Shown here: positions 34,551-46,135 of the stretch, piece by piece
How the letters are laid out: each line of letters opens with the position of its first letter
Position numbering within the stretch: the stretch's first letter is position 1
Assembly (NCBI GenBank): GCA_021292105.1
Contig: CM037870.1
Span: 4,387,058-4,451,057, forward strand
Direction of reading: 5' to 3'
Source: Anadara kagoshimensis
Lineage: Eukaryota > Mollusca > Bivalvia > Arcoida > Arcidae
Length of the DNA: 64,000 nt
Notes under the pieces: generated by a model
The model's database searches: none
The model's input: the letters and a program-made list of their open reading frames with translations, nothing else
Told to the model about the DNA's origin: nothing
Made by a program: the position numbers and the translations under genes

Positions 34551-35634
34551 GTTTATTACATGTAAAATTCACTAGTAACACTCATCATTAATTATTTCGT
34601 TTCGCTTTATTACTTTCGACAAAGCCTGTATCATGGTTTCAGTTTGTGTTTTTGCTTACAAATAATGACTGGCTACATGTCAAACTGACAAATATTGTAT
34701 TTGAGGGAAATAAGTTCAATTATCACTAAACTTAGACCTTTGAGTAATATCAACAAAATAACGGGTGAAGTTGTGCTTTTTAGCTTTATTTTGCGTTTTT
34801 ACAATTCATTCATTGTTTCATTTTTAATCAAAACCAATGCACATAACCTGTTATAAAATATTGAAATATTTATATACTAGTACATTGTATTCAATTTTTG
34901 TTATTTGTAGTTCCAGTAAAAGCAGTTACTATTAGCAACATACAAAACAGATTGAAGCCCGGAGGGGGTCAACTGTTCCTAGTAGAATGTAAGACATCTC
35001 CTAGTCGACCAGCAGCAGAGATACAATGGAGTATTCTGAGGCCAGAAAATGGAGATCAGATTCCTTTGATTGAGAGTTCTGTAACTAAAGATTTAGACAA
35101 TGAATCCGGTTTCTGGTCAACAAAATCGTATATGAATATGAATTTTTCCACTGATTGTAAAGAGAGTTATCAGACAATAGTTTGTGAAGCTTTAGACAGT
35201 TCTTCAGATGTCAATCCTAATGCGACACTCGACATTACATGTGAGAATAATTCAAAAATAGGTACATATCTGAATATTTGTTTGAATTATTTTACGCATT
35301 TCATTTAATTCCTTAAATATCCTTGTAATTTGCAAAGTTTTATGTCGCTGGGTGTAGTTATGTATGAGAGAGAGAGTATTTACCATACGATGTAGTGCAT
35401 TGCTTGCTGAAACAGATGCTGGTCACAATGATGAATAGTAACAGCGCGGTAATAATGGCTGTTATTAGTATCCACTTTTTATTTGTGGTCAGCCATTTAT
35501 TAGTAACAGTAACCATAGTCATCGTTACTATTATAGGCCTTGGTGTAGTTTTAGTCGGTCCACGGGATGTAGGTCTAGTCGTTGTGCTATGTGGAACTGT
35601 GCAAGCTGTTAAAACATAGCATCTTGTCAATCAT

Positions 35635-37400
35635 AAACAAACTAATTCATTTTCAAATCACAATCCAAACAAAGTGAAAACTTTAATACTGACTATGGTT
35701 GTGAGACCGGGAGCTTCGGAAGGTTAAGGGTAAGGTCAACCTTTCCACTTAAAACAGTCGTCGTTTTTCCGAGAATTTGACGACTCATGTGGTTTAGAAT
35801 ATGTTTTTAATTACACATATTTGTTCCATAATTTTATTAGATTAATATACTGTTAATGTATTTGAATTCGCGTATACTTATTTTCGCGGTACAGGAAATT
35901 AAGACTTATACATGTAGTGAAATTTTGCGTTTTTGAAATATGAAATATAACACAATAAAAATTATATAATTTCTGCTAGTTATTAATTTTTGCGCTAAAC
36001 AAATGTTTGCAAAATAAGCGAAAATTACTACATCACGAAAATAAATACGATTACAGTAATAATAGTCTACTTCACTAGGTTATTTAAACATTAAAATTCA
36101 ACAAAATGGCATTTAAGATAGAAAATGGAACATGCGTTTATAACAACTTAAGAAGAAAAGCTTTAAGAATTTAAAACCCAAAATGAAATAATCAAGTGAA
36201 ATATTCATTGACAAGTCAACCATTTTTTTGGTCACGTGACAGTGAGAACAGGTTTGCTTTTTCTTGCTCCATCGTTTTAGTTCTGTCAATACTTTTAATT
36301 TGTGACCCTAGTTGACTATGGTATCTTCAATACATCTAAATGCATTTATGTCCCTACCCTATCAAGTCTAGTAGTCGTGTAAGAACCATAATTTATTTAA
36401 CCTTTTCTTGGCGACTCTGTAAAATAAATCAAAAACAAATATACCAGTCCATCTTCAAATCAGAATTCAAAGTGGCAAACTACTTAAACACCTGAACTTT
36501 CATCAGGGAAGTGATGCCAGATGCTCCGGAATGGTACAACCCTGTCTAGCTAGTGACATCTGCCACGTGTGAACTTAAGACTTCAAAAGTTAGTATGCTA
36601 ATACTGTTTGTATAGAACCAAGGGTATTATAAAACACGACGGTGCGTATGAAGGTTCAACATGGACAACTTAAGGGGTTTAGATAATAATAATAATAATA
36701 ATAATAATGTTCTTACGTCTGACTTTAAGTGTAACATTTGAGCTGGCTGTTGAGATACCATTGGAAGCCTCACAAATAACAACTTCTTCACTCAGCGTGG
36801 TCTTAGTAGAATAATTTAAATGATGTTGTTGTAAGTTCACTGTTGTTGTAAAATTCCTGGGAATCAACCAATCCGGTTCTACTGTTATCAGCGGGTCTTA
36901 CAACACTCCATGCAATGTTTGCTTGGGGCCGACTTGGAGACGTTTGGCATTCCAGCTGGATGGAGTTGTTACAGTGAATTATCCTTTCTTTAGGTCTCGT
37001 GATAGTCGCTGTTTTAAGCGGAACTGTATAAAATCCATATAGTTAACAGTATTAGTATTTTATAATCAACAAAAATACACCTGTTCATGTTCAATTCACA
37101 ATCTCAAAAAGTCAACCACAAACATACGGTCCATGTTCAAATCATAGCAAATAAATACTTTGAAACTGATAAATTAAGTCAAACACGAACTTTCACCAAG
37201 AAACGTGATTTGAAAAATAATAATCACGGGTGAGTGTTATAAAAAACAAACAAATCATCCTTGTCAAAAGTCTACTCCATCATGATTAAGAATATAAAAA
37301 CTTTTAAAACTGGGAAATGAAGTGAAACACGTGGGAAATGGACCAGGTGACTAGAAGGGTAAGAACCCTTTTATGTAACTAGTACATTCGTCACGTGTAA
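35635..37400 (-). mobile_element. Minus-oriented retroelement tails between gene C exons
   Basis: Tail copies at about 35635-35727, 36430-36577, 37075-37210 and 37260-37400, recognised by AAAGCAAAGT/AAAACTTT, AACTTTCACC and GGTGCTCCGG-like blocks. Each is 5'-truncated. They lie in introns between the coding exons listed for gene C. Confidence 0.5.
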
Positions 37401-38139
37401 AATTGAAATTAAGAATGAAATAAATCTTGAATTATGGACAGCAAATACATCATTTATATTCTAAATGTGTGGTTTAAAACACTCTCTTTTATTTTTCTAA
37501 ACATTGTTATTCTGAATGTATTGATTTAATTCAATAAGGAATCAAGCAAAAACATTGCAATAACAAATCGTCAATTATTTTCAAACTGTCAAAATTATAC
37601 AAAAATATAATAAATTATTACCTTGAACATAAATTGTTGTAGTATCTTTGTATATTTCCTGGTGTACTAGTATTCTTAAAATGCAGCCAATTTCAGCACC
37701 ATGTTTTGTTGAAGAAACATTATACACTTTCAGCTTAATTTTATTTGCACTTTTATTACAGCTAGCCATGTACACTGTCTTAGTTCTGTTATCGGTGGTA
37801 ACATAAGGACCACACAATCTAGGTTCAAAGCTCCCGATTGAAATTAAAGAAACATCTGAAAGCTTCAAAATGACATTCCAATTCAAACTGTGATCTGTTC
37901 TAATCCTTTGATCGAGTTCACATTCAACTTCTAGATCCTGATATTCTTGGACAACAACCTCGTTCCTAGGATGTATATGTACCTCAAATTTAGCTGCAAC
38001 TTTAAAATAGAGTAAAGTCATAATTTAATGCATCAACTGTCTAATATAACATGAAAATATTGCGCTTAGGTAAGTAAAAAGTAATAGTTCGAGCTTTGAG
38101 TAGCTTATAAAGCAATACAATTCATCAATTTTCAATGAA

Positions 38140-39130
38140 ACGTATATACATAGTTTCTGGTGGCATTTTAGTAGTTTGACCATAAAGAGAAACGTTTTAT
38201 GAACAAAGTTGTTTTGCTCAGTTATTTCCATAATTTTATTGATGTATTTAGAATAAAATGTGCTTATATATGTTTGGCAAACTGAAAAAAAACCTTTTAA
38301 ATCTGAATAAAAATAAAAACAAATTATGAATACTTGGAAAAATGAAAAGAATCTTGATTTAAGAAGTAAATTAAATTATACCATAAACAAATTAAGGCAT
38401 GCATTTCTTTTTGGCGGCATGTTTACTTTGCTTTTAAAAACAAATTATTTGTCCATTTGTTATTATAGCTTTATCGACATGTTTAGTATGAAATGTACAA
38501 ATGTACTTGAATGTTTTGGCAAACTAAAATTGGTTATAAATCTTAATCAAAAAAAAAAAAAAAAAAATTATGAACAATTGGAAAAATGAAAAGATTTTTT
38601 AAAATAATTAAATTAAATTGTACCATTAACAAATAAAGCCATTCAGCTCTTTTTGGCGACATGTTTATTTTGGTTTTGAAAACAAATGTTTTATCAACAA
38701 AAATGTTTTTCTCAGTTATTTTTATAGCTTTATTAATATGTTTATTTGAAAAGTACTTGAATTTTTGCTTAAAATCCTTGTAAATCTGAATAAAAATAGC
38801 AAGCAAAATATGAATCATGAATTAGGAGTTTTGATAAAATAAGTCCTTAACAAATTAATGCATGTAGAATTTGATACAATAAGTAAATTAAATCATTCCT
38901 TTACCAAATTATAGAAGCAGTTCTTTTTATTGGCATGTTAATTTTGCTTTTCAAAACAAATGTTTAATGAAAAAAATGTTTTTCTCAGTTATTTTTGTAG
39001 CTTTATTGATATGTTTAATATAAAACGCGTTTGAATGTTTAAGCAAATTATAAAAATGCATGTAATTTATTATAATAAAAAATAAATAAAACCAAATCAT
39101 GAATATTTGCAAATATCAAAGAATTTTGAT
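38140..39130. repeat. Intronic repeat of ~250-bp AT-rich units
   Basis: The words GGCATGTTTA, TTTTGCTTTTAAAAACAAAT and TTTATTGATATGTTTAGTAT recur about every 250 bp in the intron between signal exon and Ig1 of gene C. Single related units are present in the same intron of D (43080-43200) and E (60850-60970). Confidence 0.5.
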
Positions 39131-39893
39131 AAAATAAGTTAATTAAATTATACCATTGGTTGTTAATGCAAGGCAGCGAATACCAATGTTCCATTTTCTG
39201 TAGACCCATCTTTCACTCTGATATTTCGTTCTATACAGAGCGTCTTTTATTCTGGCACTTTGGTCTGTGTATATAGTGCTTAAATATTAATACTTGATTG
39301 CACGCTTTCCATGAAATTATGATAGTTTTTACTTCCTCAAAATGTGACACATTTCCTGGTTTTAGATTAACGCAATTGAGTTTCTGTTTTATATGCTTTT
39401 TATAAAGCTAAATCGTGACTTCATTGAAGAATGTTTCAGTTTGTTTTAATTATTTGATTGCCATGTGATAATTTTTACTCTTTTATTATTTCTTATGTGA
39501 CAATGCCTTATGGTCACCAGTCAAGCGTTATCGATAAAATCTCCGATTAGATAGAGCTCCGTCCGAAACCCCTTTATATTATTATTATTATTGGTTAACA
39601 ATATTGACATGTCCACTTGACTTTAATTAGGAATATTTATTGAGGAAAATCCACTCAATACAGGTGTAGTGATAGAATTTGCACCTAATGGTTGCACAAA
39701 TAACACATAACATCAGTAGATTTATATTCCCCTTACTATTTAAACCACTGACAATTGATTCTACAAACGACTATGTTTGAAATTAGTGTTCTCGCATGAT
39801 AAAGGCGAAATTAACTCGGTATATTCCGTATAAATAAATTAACTTAAATATTTTGATTAAAGGTCAAGCAGACGTGTCAATGTTGTTTGCCTA

Positions 39894-39894
<1 letters not shown>

Positions 39895-39928
<34 letters not shown>

Positions 39929-39937
39929 AAAGTAGTA
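39895..39937. repeat. (TAG)n microsatellite
   Basis: Fourteen or so TAG triplets with one interruption; preceded by TTGTTTGCCTATAG, a motif shared with the 23985 and 48420 regions. Confidence 0.9.
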
Positions 39938-39999
39938 GACTGACATGCTGGTCCATGTCTAAACAACAATACAAAGCAGAGTAAAACTTTTACAACTTG

Positions 40000-40215
40000 T
40001 AAATTTAGTTCACTGCGTGATGCCAAATATACAAAGGATAATTTTTTATATAGAAACATCATATAAAGTATATAGTACTTGTTCCGTAGTGAAAAGAAGC
40101 TCTGCCATAATGTATTATTTATGAAACTAATACAACATAAGCAGGAACAGCAGACACATGTATACTGCTGCATAGAAAAGCAAAGTTGACAATAGAAAAA
40201 TTGAAATCATCACAT
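40000..40215 (-). mobile_element. RT-element fragment
   Basis: Minus strand reads KCDDFNFSIVNFAFLCSS-like remnants, matching the KLYDKRDDFNFSIVN region at 58565-58620. Stops and indels throughout. Confidence 0.55.
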
Positions 40216-40559
40216 TTATCGAATAGCTTCAAATGTATTCTTTTGAAATTGACGTATAAGTTTGAATATGAAACAGAATCAGTCATATCTTTTATTTCAA
40301 GCTCAATAGCTTAAATAACATTCACTCATTCTCCAAATAGGATTATAAAGAGATTGAACGTCAACTTTATATATGGATTTGAATGATTTGACGAGTCTTC
40401 TTTTAAGATGTACAAGGTTCTACACTTTATATGAATAAAAAAACAAATCAACAATCAGTGATGGATTTATTTGTCTTTTTACATAGTTATCTATTAGCCT
40501 TCAAGAAAAAACGACAACCCAAAATGATTTTTCTGAAAACATTTTAGCATTTGTTATAT

Positions 40560-41745
40560 AATTATAAAATTTATGATTTTATTTCATGATAAGTTTGATG
40601 TCTCTGTTTCATGAATTGTCCTGGATATATTTGACGTCTCTTAGTTCCATGTTCCTTTCACTCAATTTTGATTACACATGTGGCGGGTGTAGCTAGCTAA
40701 CTAGAGGTGCTTATCCCTCCGGAGCACCCGGCCTCGCTTCCCTGGTACAAATTCACGTGTCTAATCTAACTTGTCAGTTCCAAAGTTTTTACTTTGCTTC
40801 AGAATTGTGATTTAGACATGGATTAGTATGTTTGTTTTTGATTCTTGGAATAAATAACATTTGTACATACATAGGCGGTGTATATTATAAACACTCATAA
40901 CCTTTTCATTCCCATAATTGATAAATTAATTAATGATCCATTTCCTTTTTCAGTAAAAGTTCCGCCATCCATGAATTTATTTTGATTTATATAATGCAAT
41001 CCACATAAAATGAATGTTTTGTTTGTGCCTGTTATACCTTAATCATTTCAGGTATTTTATTTGTCTATTTTTTTTATTTAAAGACATATTAAGGACAGTC
41101 AATACACTTGAACTTTCTTAACTGAAATACTTAAGAAGAGTGGCGTGTTAAGAAATTATTCATCATTTAGGCCTATATGAGCCGTTGACTAAAAACGCAA
41201 TATGGAATAGATACTGGCATTATACTCGTACTTACATACTATGCTTTCTGTATTTCAGTAATAGTGAGATTCTTGTATATAAATGTCAGTTTTCAAAGTT
41301 TTTACTTTACACGGAGATTTTGATTCGGACATGGATTAATAAGTGCGTTTCTTGTTTTAATATTGTACAATAACAAAAGCACGATCTATTATGATATGTA
41401 AAATCTATGGCAAACCATACAATACCTTGTATAGGTCTGTTATCGATACAACATTGTCCCATACTTCATTGATCTAGGTTACAAAGAATTTATATTTACT
41501 GAAATGAACTTGGAACCAGAACTTTTCGGTTCGATTAAAACAATAATGGCTATAATATAATACAAAGCACGACAGTAAAAATTCAAAGGGAGATGCTAAC
41601 CTTCTAGAACACCCAGCCTCACTTCCCTGGTGGAAGTTCATGTGTATAACCTAATTTTTCATTTTAAATGTTTTTTTTTTATATTTTTTTTTTTGGCTTC
41701 TTGAAAACTTGATTTGGAACGAGATTAGTATGTTTTTGATAATGT
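40560..41745 (+). mobile_element. RT-element end and three tails
   Basis: 40575-40850: end of the RT ORF and full 3' tail ending TATGTTTGTTTTTGATTC. 41275-41345 and 41590-41745: two shorter tails. The region between gene C and the D block otherwise shows no gene. Confidence 0.55.
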
Positions 41746-41854
41746 TAATAACCGCATGGTTTAGATACATCTTAGTCTGTCAAGAAATGTGTATGGTTCT
41801 TTGAAGTCAATTGTTTAGTTTTGTTGTCTTTTCTCAAAGAGCCTTGCTTCTTGA

Positions 41855-43567
41855 CATCTAACCCTGGGAAATATTTTGGCATATAACATGGGGGAAACAA
41901 TTTAACTACATATACTACGTATATAATTAGATTTTCCATTAATGACATATGTGCCATGGAAATTATGGATAAAAAAATTATTTCACAGCTACTAACAAGC
42001 GGCTATACATTCAAGTACCTATCATTGCTAACAAAAAATCACAGGAGATAGATCGATCCGATTCATTGTAAAAATATCGTCAATGTGATGCGTCAAAAGT
42101 CCAGTGGGCTTAACGCCTGTCTTGTTGACTGAAGGGTTCTATCCTGGTCCGAATCTGATATATATCTGGCAAAATGTCTATAGTATTAATGTCATGGTAA
42201 GGAAGAATAGCATTTAAACAAAGACATTATGTTGTTACATACCTACGATGGTTAATGTTTCTTTAGCTTCAAGTCTACACTTAAGTAAACTTTATTTTAA
42301 CGTTTGATCAAATTACACCGATTAGACCAAGCTACGTTAACAAAATGGTGATCAGATTTGTATTAATTCTCTCTTCTCTCTTGTACAATGGATACGTATA
42401 GTAATATTCATAACGACCTCGAGAAAAAATGTATTCTATACTAGATCAATTGGGTTTCAAATTTTTCACTTTGGTCAGTTCTTGCTACAACAAACTTACC
42501 ATGAACATAAATAGTTGTAGTATCTTTGTTTATTTCCTCGTGTATTCTTAAAATGCAGCCAATTTCAGCACCATGTTTTGTTGAAGAAACATTATACACT
42601 TTCAGCTTAATGCTATTTGTACTTTTATTACAACTAGTTATGAACACTGTCTTAGTAATGTTATCGGTAGTAACATTGTGACTACAAAATCTAGGTTCAA
42701 ATCTCCCGAAAGAAATTAAAGAAACATCTGAAAGCTCCAAAATGACATTCCAATTCAAACTGTGATCTGTTCTAATCCTTTGATCAAGTTTACACTCAAC
42801 TTCTAGATCCTGATATTCTTAAACATCAACTACGTTCCTAGGATGTATATGGACCTCAAATATTGCTGCAACTTTTAATTGAAGTATAACCATAATTTTA
42901 TTTTATTTTCATAGCATTTTTATTGATATGATTAGTATGAAATGTGTTTGAATTTTTTTGGTAAACTAAAAATTCCTTGTAATTTATATTAAAAAATAAA
43001 ACCTAATTGATATTATGAGTTACGAATTTTTTTATTTTTATAAAATAAGAAAATTATACCACTGAGAAATTAAAGCATGTAGTTCTTTTTGGAGGCATGT
43101 TTATTTTGCTTTTAAAAGCAAATGTATTGCTCAGTTAATTCTATAGTTTTACTGATATGTTTAGTATTGTTTTAGCAAACTAAAAATGCTTGGAAATCTA
43201 AATTAAAAAAATAAAAATAAAACCAAATTATGAATACTTTCAAAATTAAAAGTATTTATTCTTATAATAAAGTAAATTATACCATTTATTCTTATTGCAA
43301 GGAGAGCAAATGCAAATATACTCATGTTCTGTGTATCCCCCTTTCACTCTGGTGTTTTGACTAATATACAGCCGTCTTTCACTCTAGTACTTTGTCAATG
43401 TAGAGCCGTAGGACTTTGTTCTATATGTATATAGTGCTACAATATATGGGACATCAAATACTTCCGGGATAATTTTTAATACAGAGACATCATTCTTATC
43501 AACGATATTGCAAAACGTCGATTTTGAAGACGGCCAAAAATGTTTTGAGAGCCTTTATGAATATTTT
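41855..43567. repeat. Direct duplication block D
   Basis: Homologous to 59455-61327 in the same orientation, beginning CATCTAACCCTGGGAAATAT. It carries a signal exon and an Ig1 exon, and abuts the 10-kb duplicated block at 43568. Confidence 0.9.
42500..43325 (-). pseudogene. Ig-family gene D: signal and Ig1 exons, nonsense in Ig1
   Basis: Signal exon 43283-43325 (43 nt, MSIFAFALLAIRING) is intact, with a GTATAA donor. Ig1 exon 42500-42871 (372 nt) is in frame except for TAA at 42819-42821 where relatives have CAA (VVVQEYQD becomes VVDV-stop-EYQD). The rest reads LNWNVILELSDVSLISFG... to TTTIYVHG. No Ig2 or membrane exon follows before gene C. The nonsense change is a single substitution, so it is unlikely to be a homopolymer assembly error. 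Confidence 0.75.
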
Positions 43568-45789
43568 GCATGGAAATAAATTAAAATATTTGATCATTAA
43601 GAAACATTGAGTAAATGTATATACATTTAAAGTAGTTTCATTTCTTCCTGTCATTTTTGCCTAGATATATTTGCTAGAGAAATGACAGGTTAATTTAGTC
43701 TAAATTTGTATTATGAATTACACAAGATTAGTCTTAATTTGTACTATCACGTACACAAGATCTTTTAGAGACAAGTGAAGAAGTTAATTCATTTATGAGT
43801 TTTGTTGAAGTGCCAGGAGCAATGTATATCTAGAAAAGATATACTATTGCATTAATATTATTTTTATTTATTTCATCCATCGAGTGTAGAATAATGTGAA
43901 AATAAAAAACCACAAATATCTTTCATTGAATAATCTCTTAAAGAGAATATAAAAGGTGCCAATATAAACGGATGCAAATGAAAATCAGTAAATAAGTATT
44001 GTGTATGTTGAATTGAATAAATGTGTTTTGTAAAAGCTTTAATTTAATGAGTGATTGGTTAATTTATTTAATTTAATCAAGTTGTAAAAATGATAAAAAA
44101 GAAATATATTTGTAGTAATTAAATGGTTGATAATTTATTTAATTGAATTGTAAAAATGACAAACAAAAGAAAGAAACATTTGAAGTTAATTAAATTAATG
44201 TTCATATTTAATATGTCAGTTTTCTACAAATTTTTTATAATATTATTAAGTTATTTTGTAGATTCAATAGAAATGCATGTAAATTATAGAAAGTAGTGTT
44301 CAGTTAGTTTCTGTATAAATGCTATACAATATCAATGTTTCTTGAATATTTATGATGCTCAAACTTATAACATTCTTGCAAAAAGATAATCGAGATGTAT
44401 TTCCAGGTTTGAATTAAAATTTGTGCTGTAACTGATTAATAGGCCCTTTTTAAATGCCAAGGTTATGACTTATACTTAATATGTGCAAAAAAGATTGGCA
44501 GTGGGAAGGCTACACCTTTGTTTCCATTTAAAAAAATATTTTTAAAAAATGTCTTTTTTTAATTTACCTTGGATGTCTGTTTTTAAATATGCATGTTATT
44601 TAAAACACATTTTGAAAAATATGCTGAAATGAGTGTGAAGACTGAACTTCAAGTTTTAACACAAAACTGCTTTTTATATATTTTCAAAAATCATTAACAC
44701 TTAATCTTGTCCTGATTTTTCAATTTAAAAAAATTAAAATGGTATTTTGAAATGAATGATTTTCGTACGCAAAAAGAAATTTTAAATTAGAGCACCTTAA
44801 AAAGAAATGTAGCATGCATTAGAATTTTTAGCATTAATTTTAGTTAAGGTGATGGATGTCATTTTAATCTCTAAAATTGATTTTAAAAATTTATTGTATT
44901 ACAGTATTTTTAAGATATACAAAATAATTTGTATAAACAATTGTAATTGAATTTCTTTATTTTGTTAATAAAACTTGTTGACCAAAATGTAATTTTTTTA
45001 TTCTTTGAAATAACTAGGCCAAATTTTGATATTTGGCAACTTCAGATTTTTGAAAGGGAAGAAGTTATGTCCCTTTAAGCTTCATGAAACTGGGAAATTT
45101 TCAAAAAATATAAGCCACTTCGGTAGCTCAGTTGGGGTCTGTTATTACGGTCCAACCTGCCTTAAAGGCCACCTCTATATAAGGGCCACCTGCTTCTAAA
45201 GGCCAGTATAATGATACCCCTATTGTTCTTTATCTATATTATTAGAACCTGTATATAAAGGCCACCTGCCCATAAAAGCCACTTTTACTTGTTCCCTTGG
45301 GTTGCCTTTATAGACAGGGCTGACTGTACTTAAAAATAAGTAAGTGATTGTTCTTTCGCCATGCACTAGGCATTTAAAGTAAAGGTCACAGGGGTCCTTC
45401 AGAAGAGACTTTAGAACAATCCCTGCACATTGTCCTGAGCACACTGCAAGGTAAAAGTTTCTGCCACTTCAACTTTAGCTGGTGACATCTTGATACAAGT
45501 AAAATATTCTTGACTGTGACATTAAACCAATCTAGCTTTCTTGTCTTTACTACTAAACTTGCACATGTACTTTTGTGCTCTAAAACTTGAAAAAGATGTG
45601 AAAAATTCAATGGACCAACAATCTAGTAAGATCATAGTTCTTTGGTTTTCCTGTAATCTTGTGTCATGTTCCCAAATGTTTTACCTCTTTCCAAGCAGAT
45701 GTCGGTTGGATAGTGATCAATTACAAACAAGTATAGGTAACAACATTGACCTGTCTGCTAAGTTCAGGAAAATTGTCTACAGCCGCATC

Positions 45790-46135
45790 TGCCTTTAAGT
45801 CTATCTCTGTATAAGGGCCTTCTGCATATAAAGGCTAGTAGAATTGTATCCCAATTGTTTTTATTCATGTTATTTGAACCTGTATACAAAGGTTACTTTT
45901 ACTGGTTTCCATAGGTGGTCTTTATAGACAGGTTTGACTATACCACCTGTATATAAAGGCCACTTTACTGGTTTCCATGGGTGGTCTTTATAGACGGGTT
46001 TGACTGTACCATTTGTATATAAACGCCACTTTTACTGGTTTCCATAGGTGGTCTTTATAGACAGGTTTGACTGTATATAAAGGCCACTTTTACTAGTTTC
46101 CATGGGTGGTCTTTATAGACAGGTTTGACTGTATA
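45790..46135. repeat. 58-bp minisatellite, copy 2
   Basis: Four units ending GACAGGTTTGACT (one GACGGGTTTGACT), two of them separated by an extra TACCACCTG/TACCATTTG spacer not seen in copy 1. Confidence 0.8.

Larger units (their letters stand above)
32023..35240 (+). pseudogene. Ig-family receptor gene A, detached 5' exons
   Basis: Plus strand: signal exon 32023-32065 (MNILVFVVLVIRING); Ig1 exon 32409-32772, 364 nt against the family's 372, with a 7-bp and a 1-bp deletion relative to the other copies, so the frame breaks after VECKLDQRI; Ig2 exon 34911-35240 (330 nt, phase 1-1), intact, from VPVKAVTISN through LVECKTSPSRPAAEIQWS (Ig B-strand Cys and C-strand Trp) to YQTIVCEA and DIT. The Ig2 donor is placed at T|GTGAGA by homology to gene C. 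No stalk or membrane exon follows on this strand: the matching 3' exons are at 23.6-28.6 kb on the minus strand. SP-to-Ig2 splicing that skips Ig1 would keep frame and give a secreted single-Ig product if a terminator exists; this is untested. Confidence 0.7.
29114..35367. repeat. Inverted duplication arm A (5' part of Ig gene A)
   Basis: Reverse-complement homologue of 53418-57380. It carries the signal, Ig1 and Ig2 exons on the plus strand. Compared with the other arm it contains two insertions, the 1,000-bp TIR element (29273-30272) and the hammerhead array (30585-31571), and differs around 33120-33520. Confidence 0.9.
35384..39194 (-). pseudogene. Ig-family receptor gene C with Thr-rich stalk
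   Basis: Minus-strand exons: Ig1 37622-37999 (378 nt, intact, VAAKFEVHIHPRNEVVVQEY ... TTTIYVQG, with VEC and IGC cysteines and LNWNV tryptophan); Ig2-like 36717-37023 (307 nt, not a multiple of three; reads PLKTATITRPKERI...LECQTSPSRPQANIAWS then changes frame before ...EEVVICEASNG...VTLKVR); stalk/membrane exon 35384-35596 (213 nt, phase 1-1; HSTTTRPTSRGPTKTTPRP, then WILITAIITALLLFIIVTSI, then CFSKQCTTSYG). The equivalent of the signal exon at 39154-39194 is 41 nt instead of 43, so its ATG is out of frame with Ig1. The membrane exon is unrelated to that of genes A/B. An upstream intact signal exon (gene D, 43283-43325) could replace the broken one by splicing. Confidence 0.65.

Noticed and set aside
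35241-35261. Ig2 donor at ATAG|GTACAT in gene A
   Set aside because: The site is not conserved in gene B (TTACAT there), and alignment with gene C puts the phase-1 donor at T|GTGAGA, which both copies keep.
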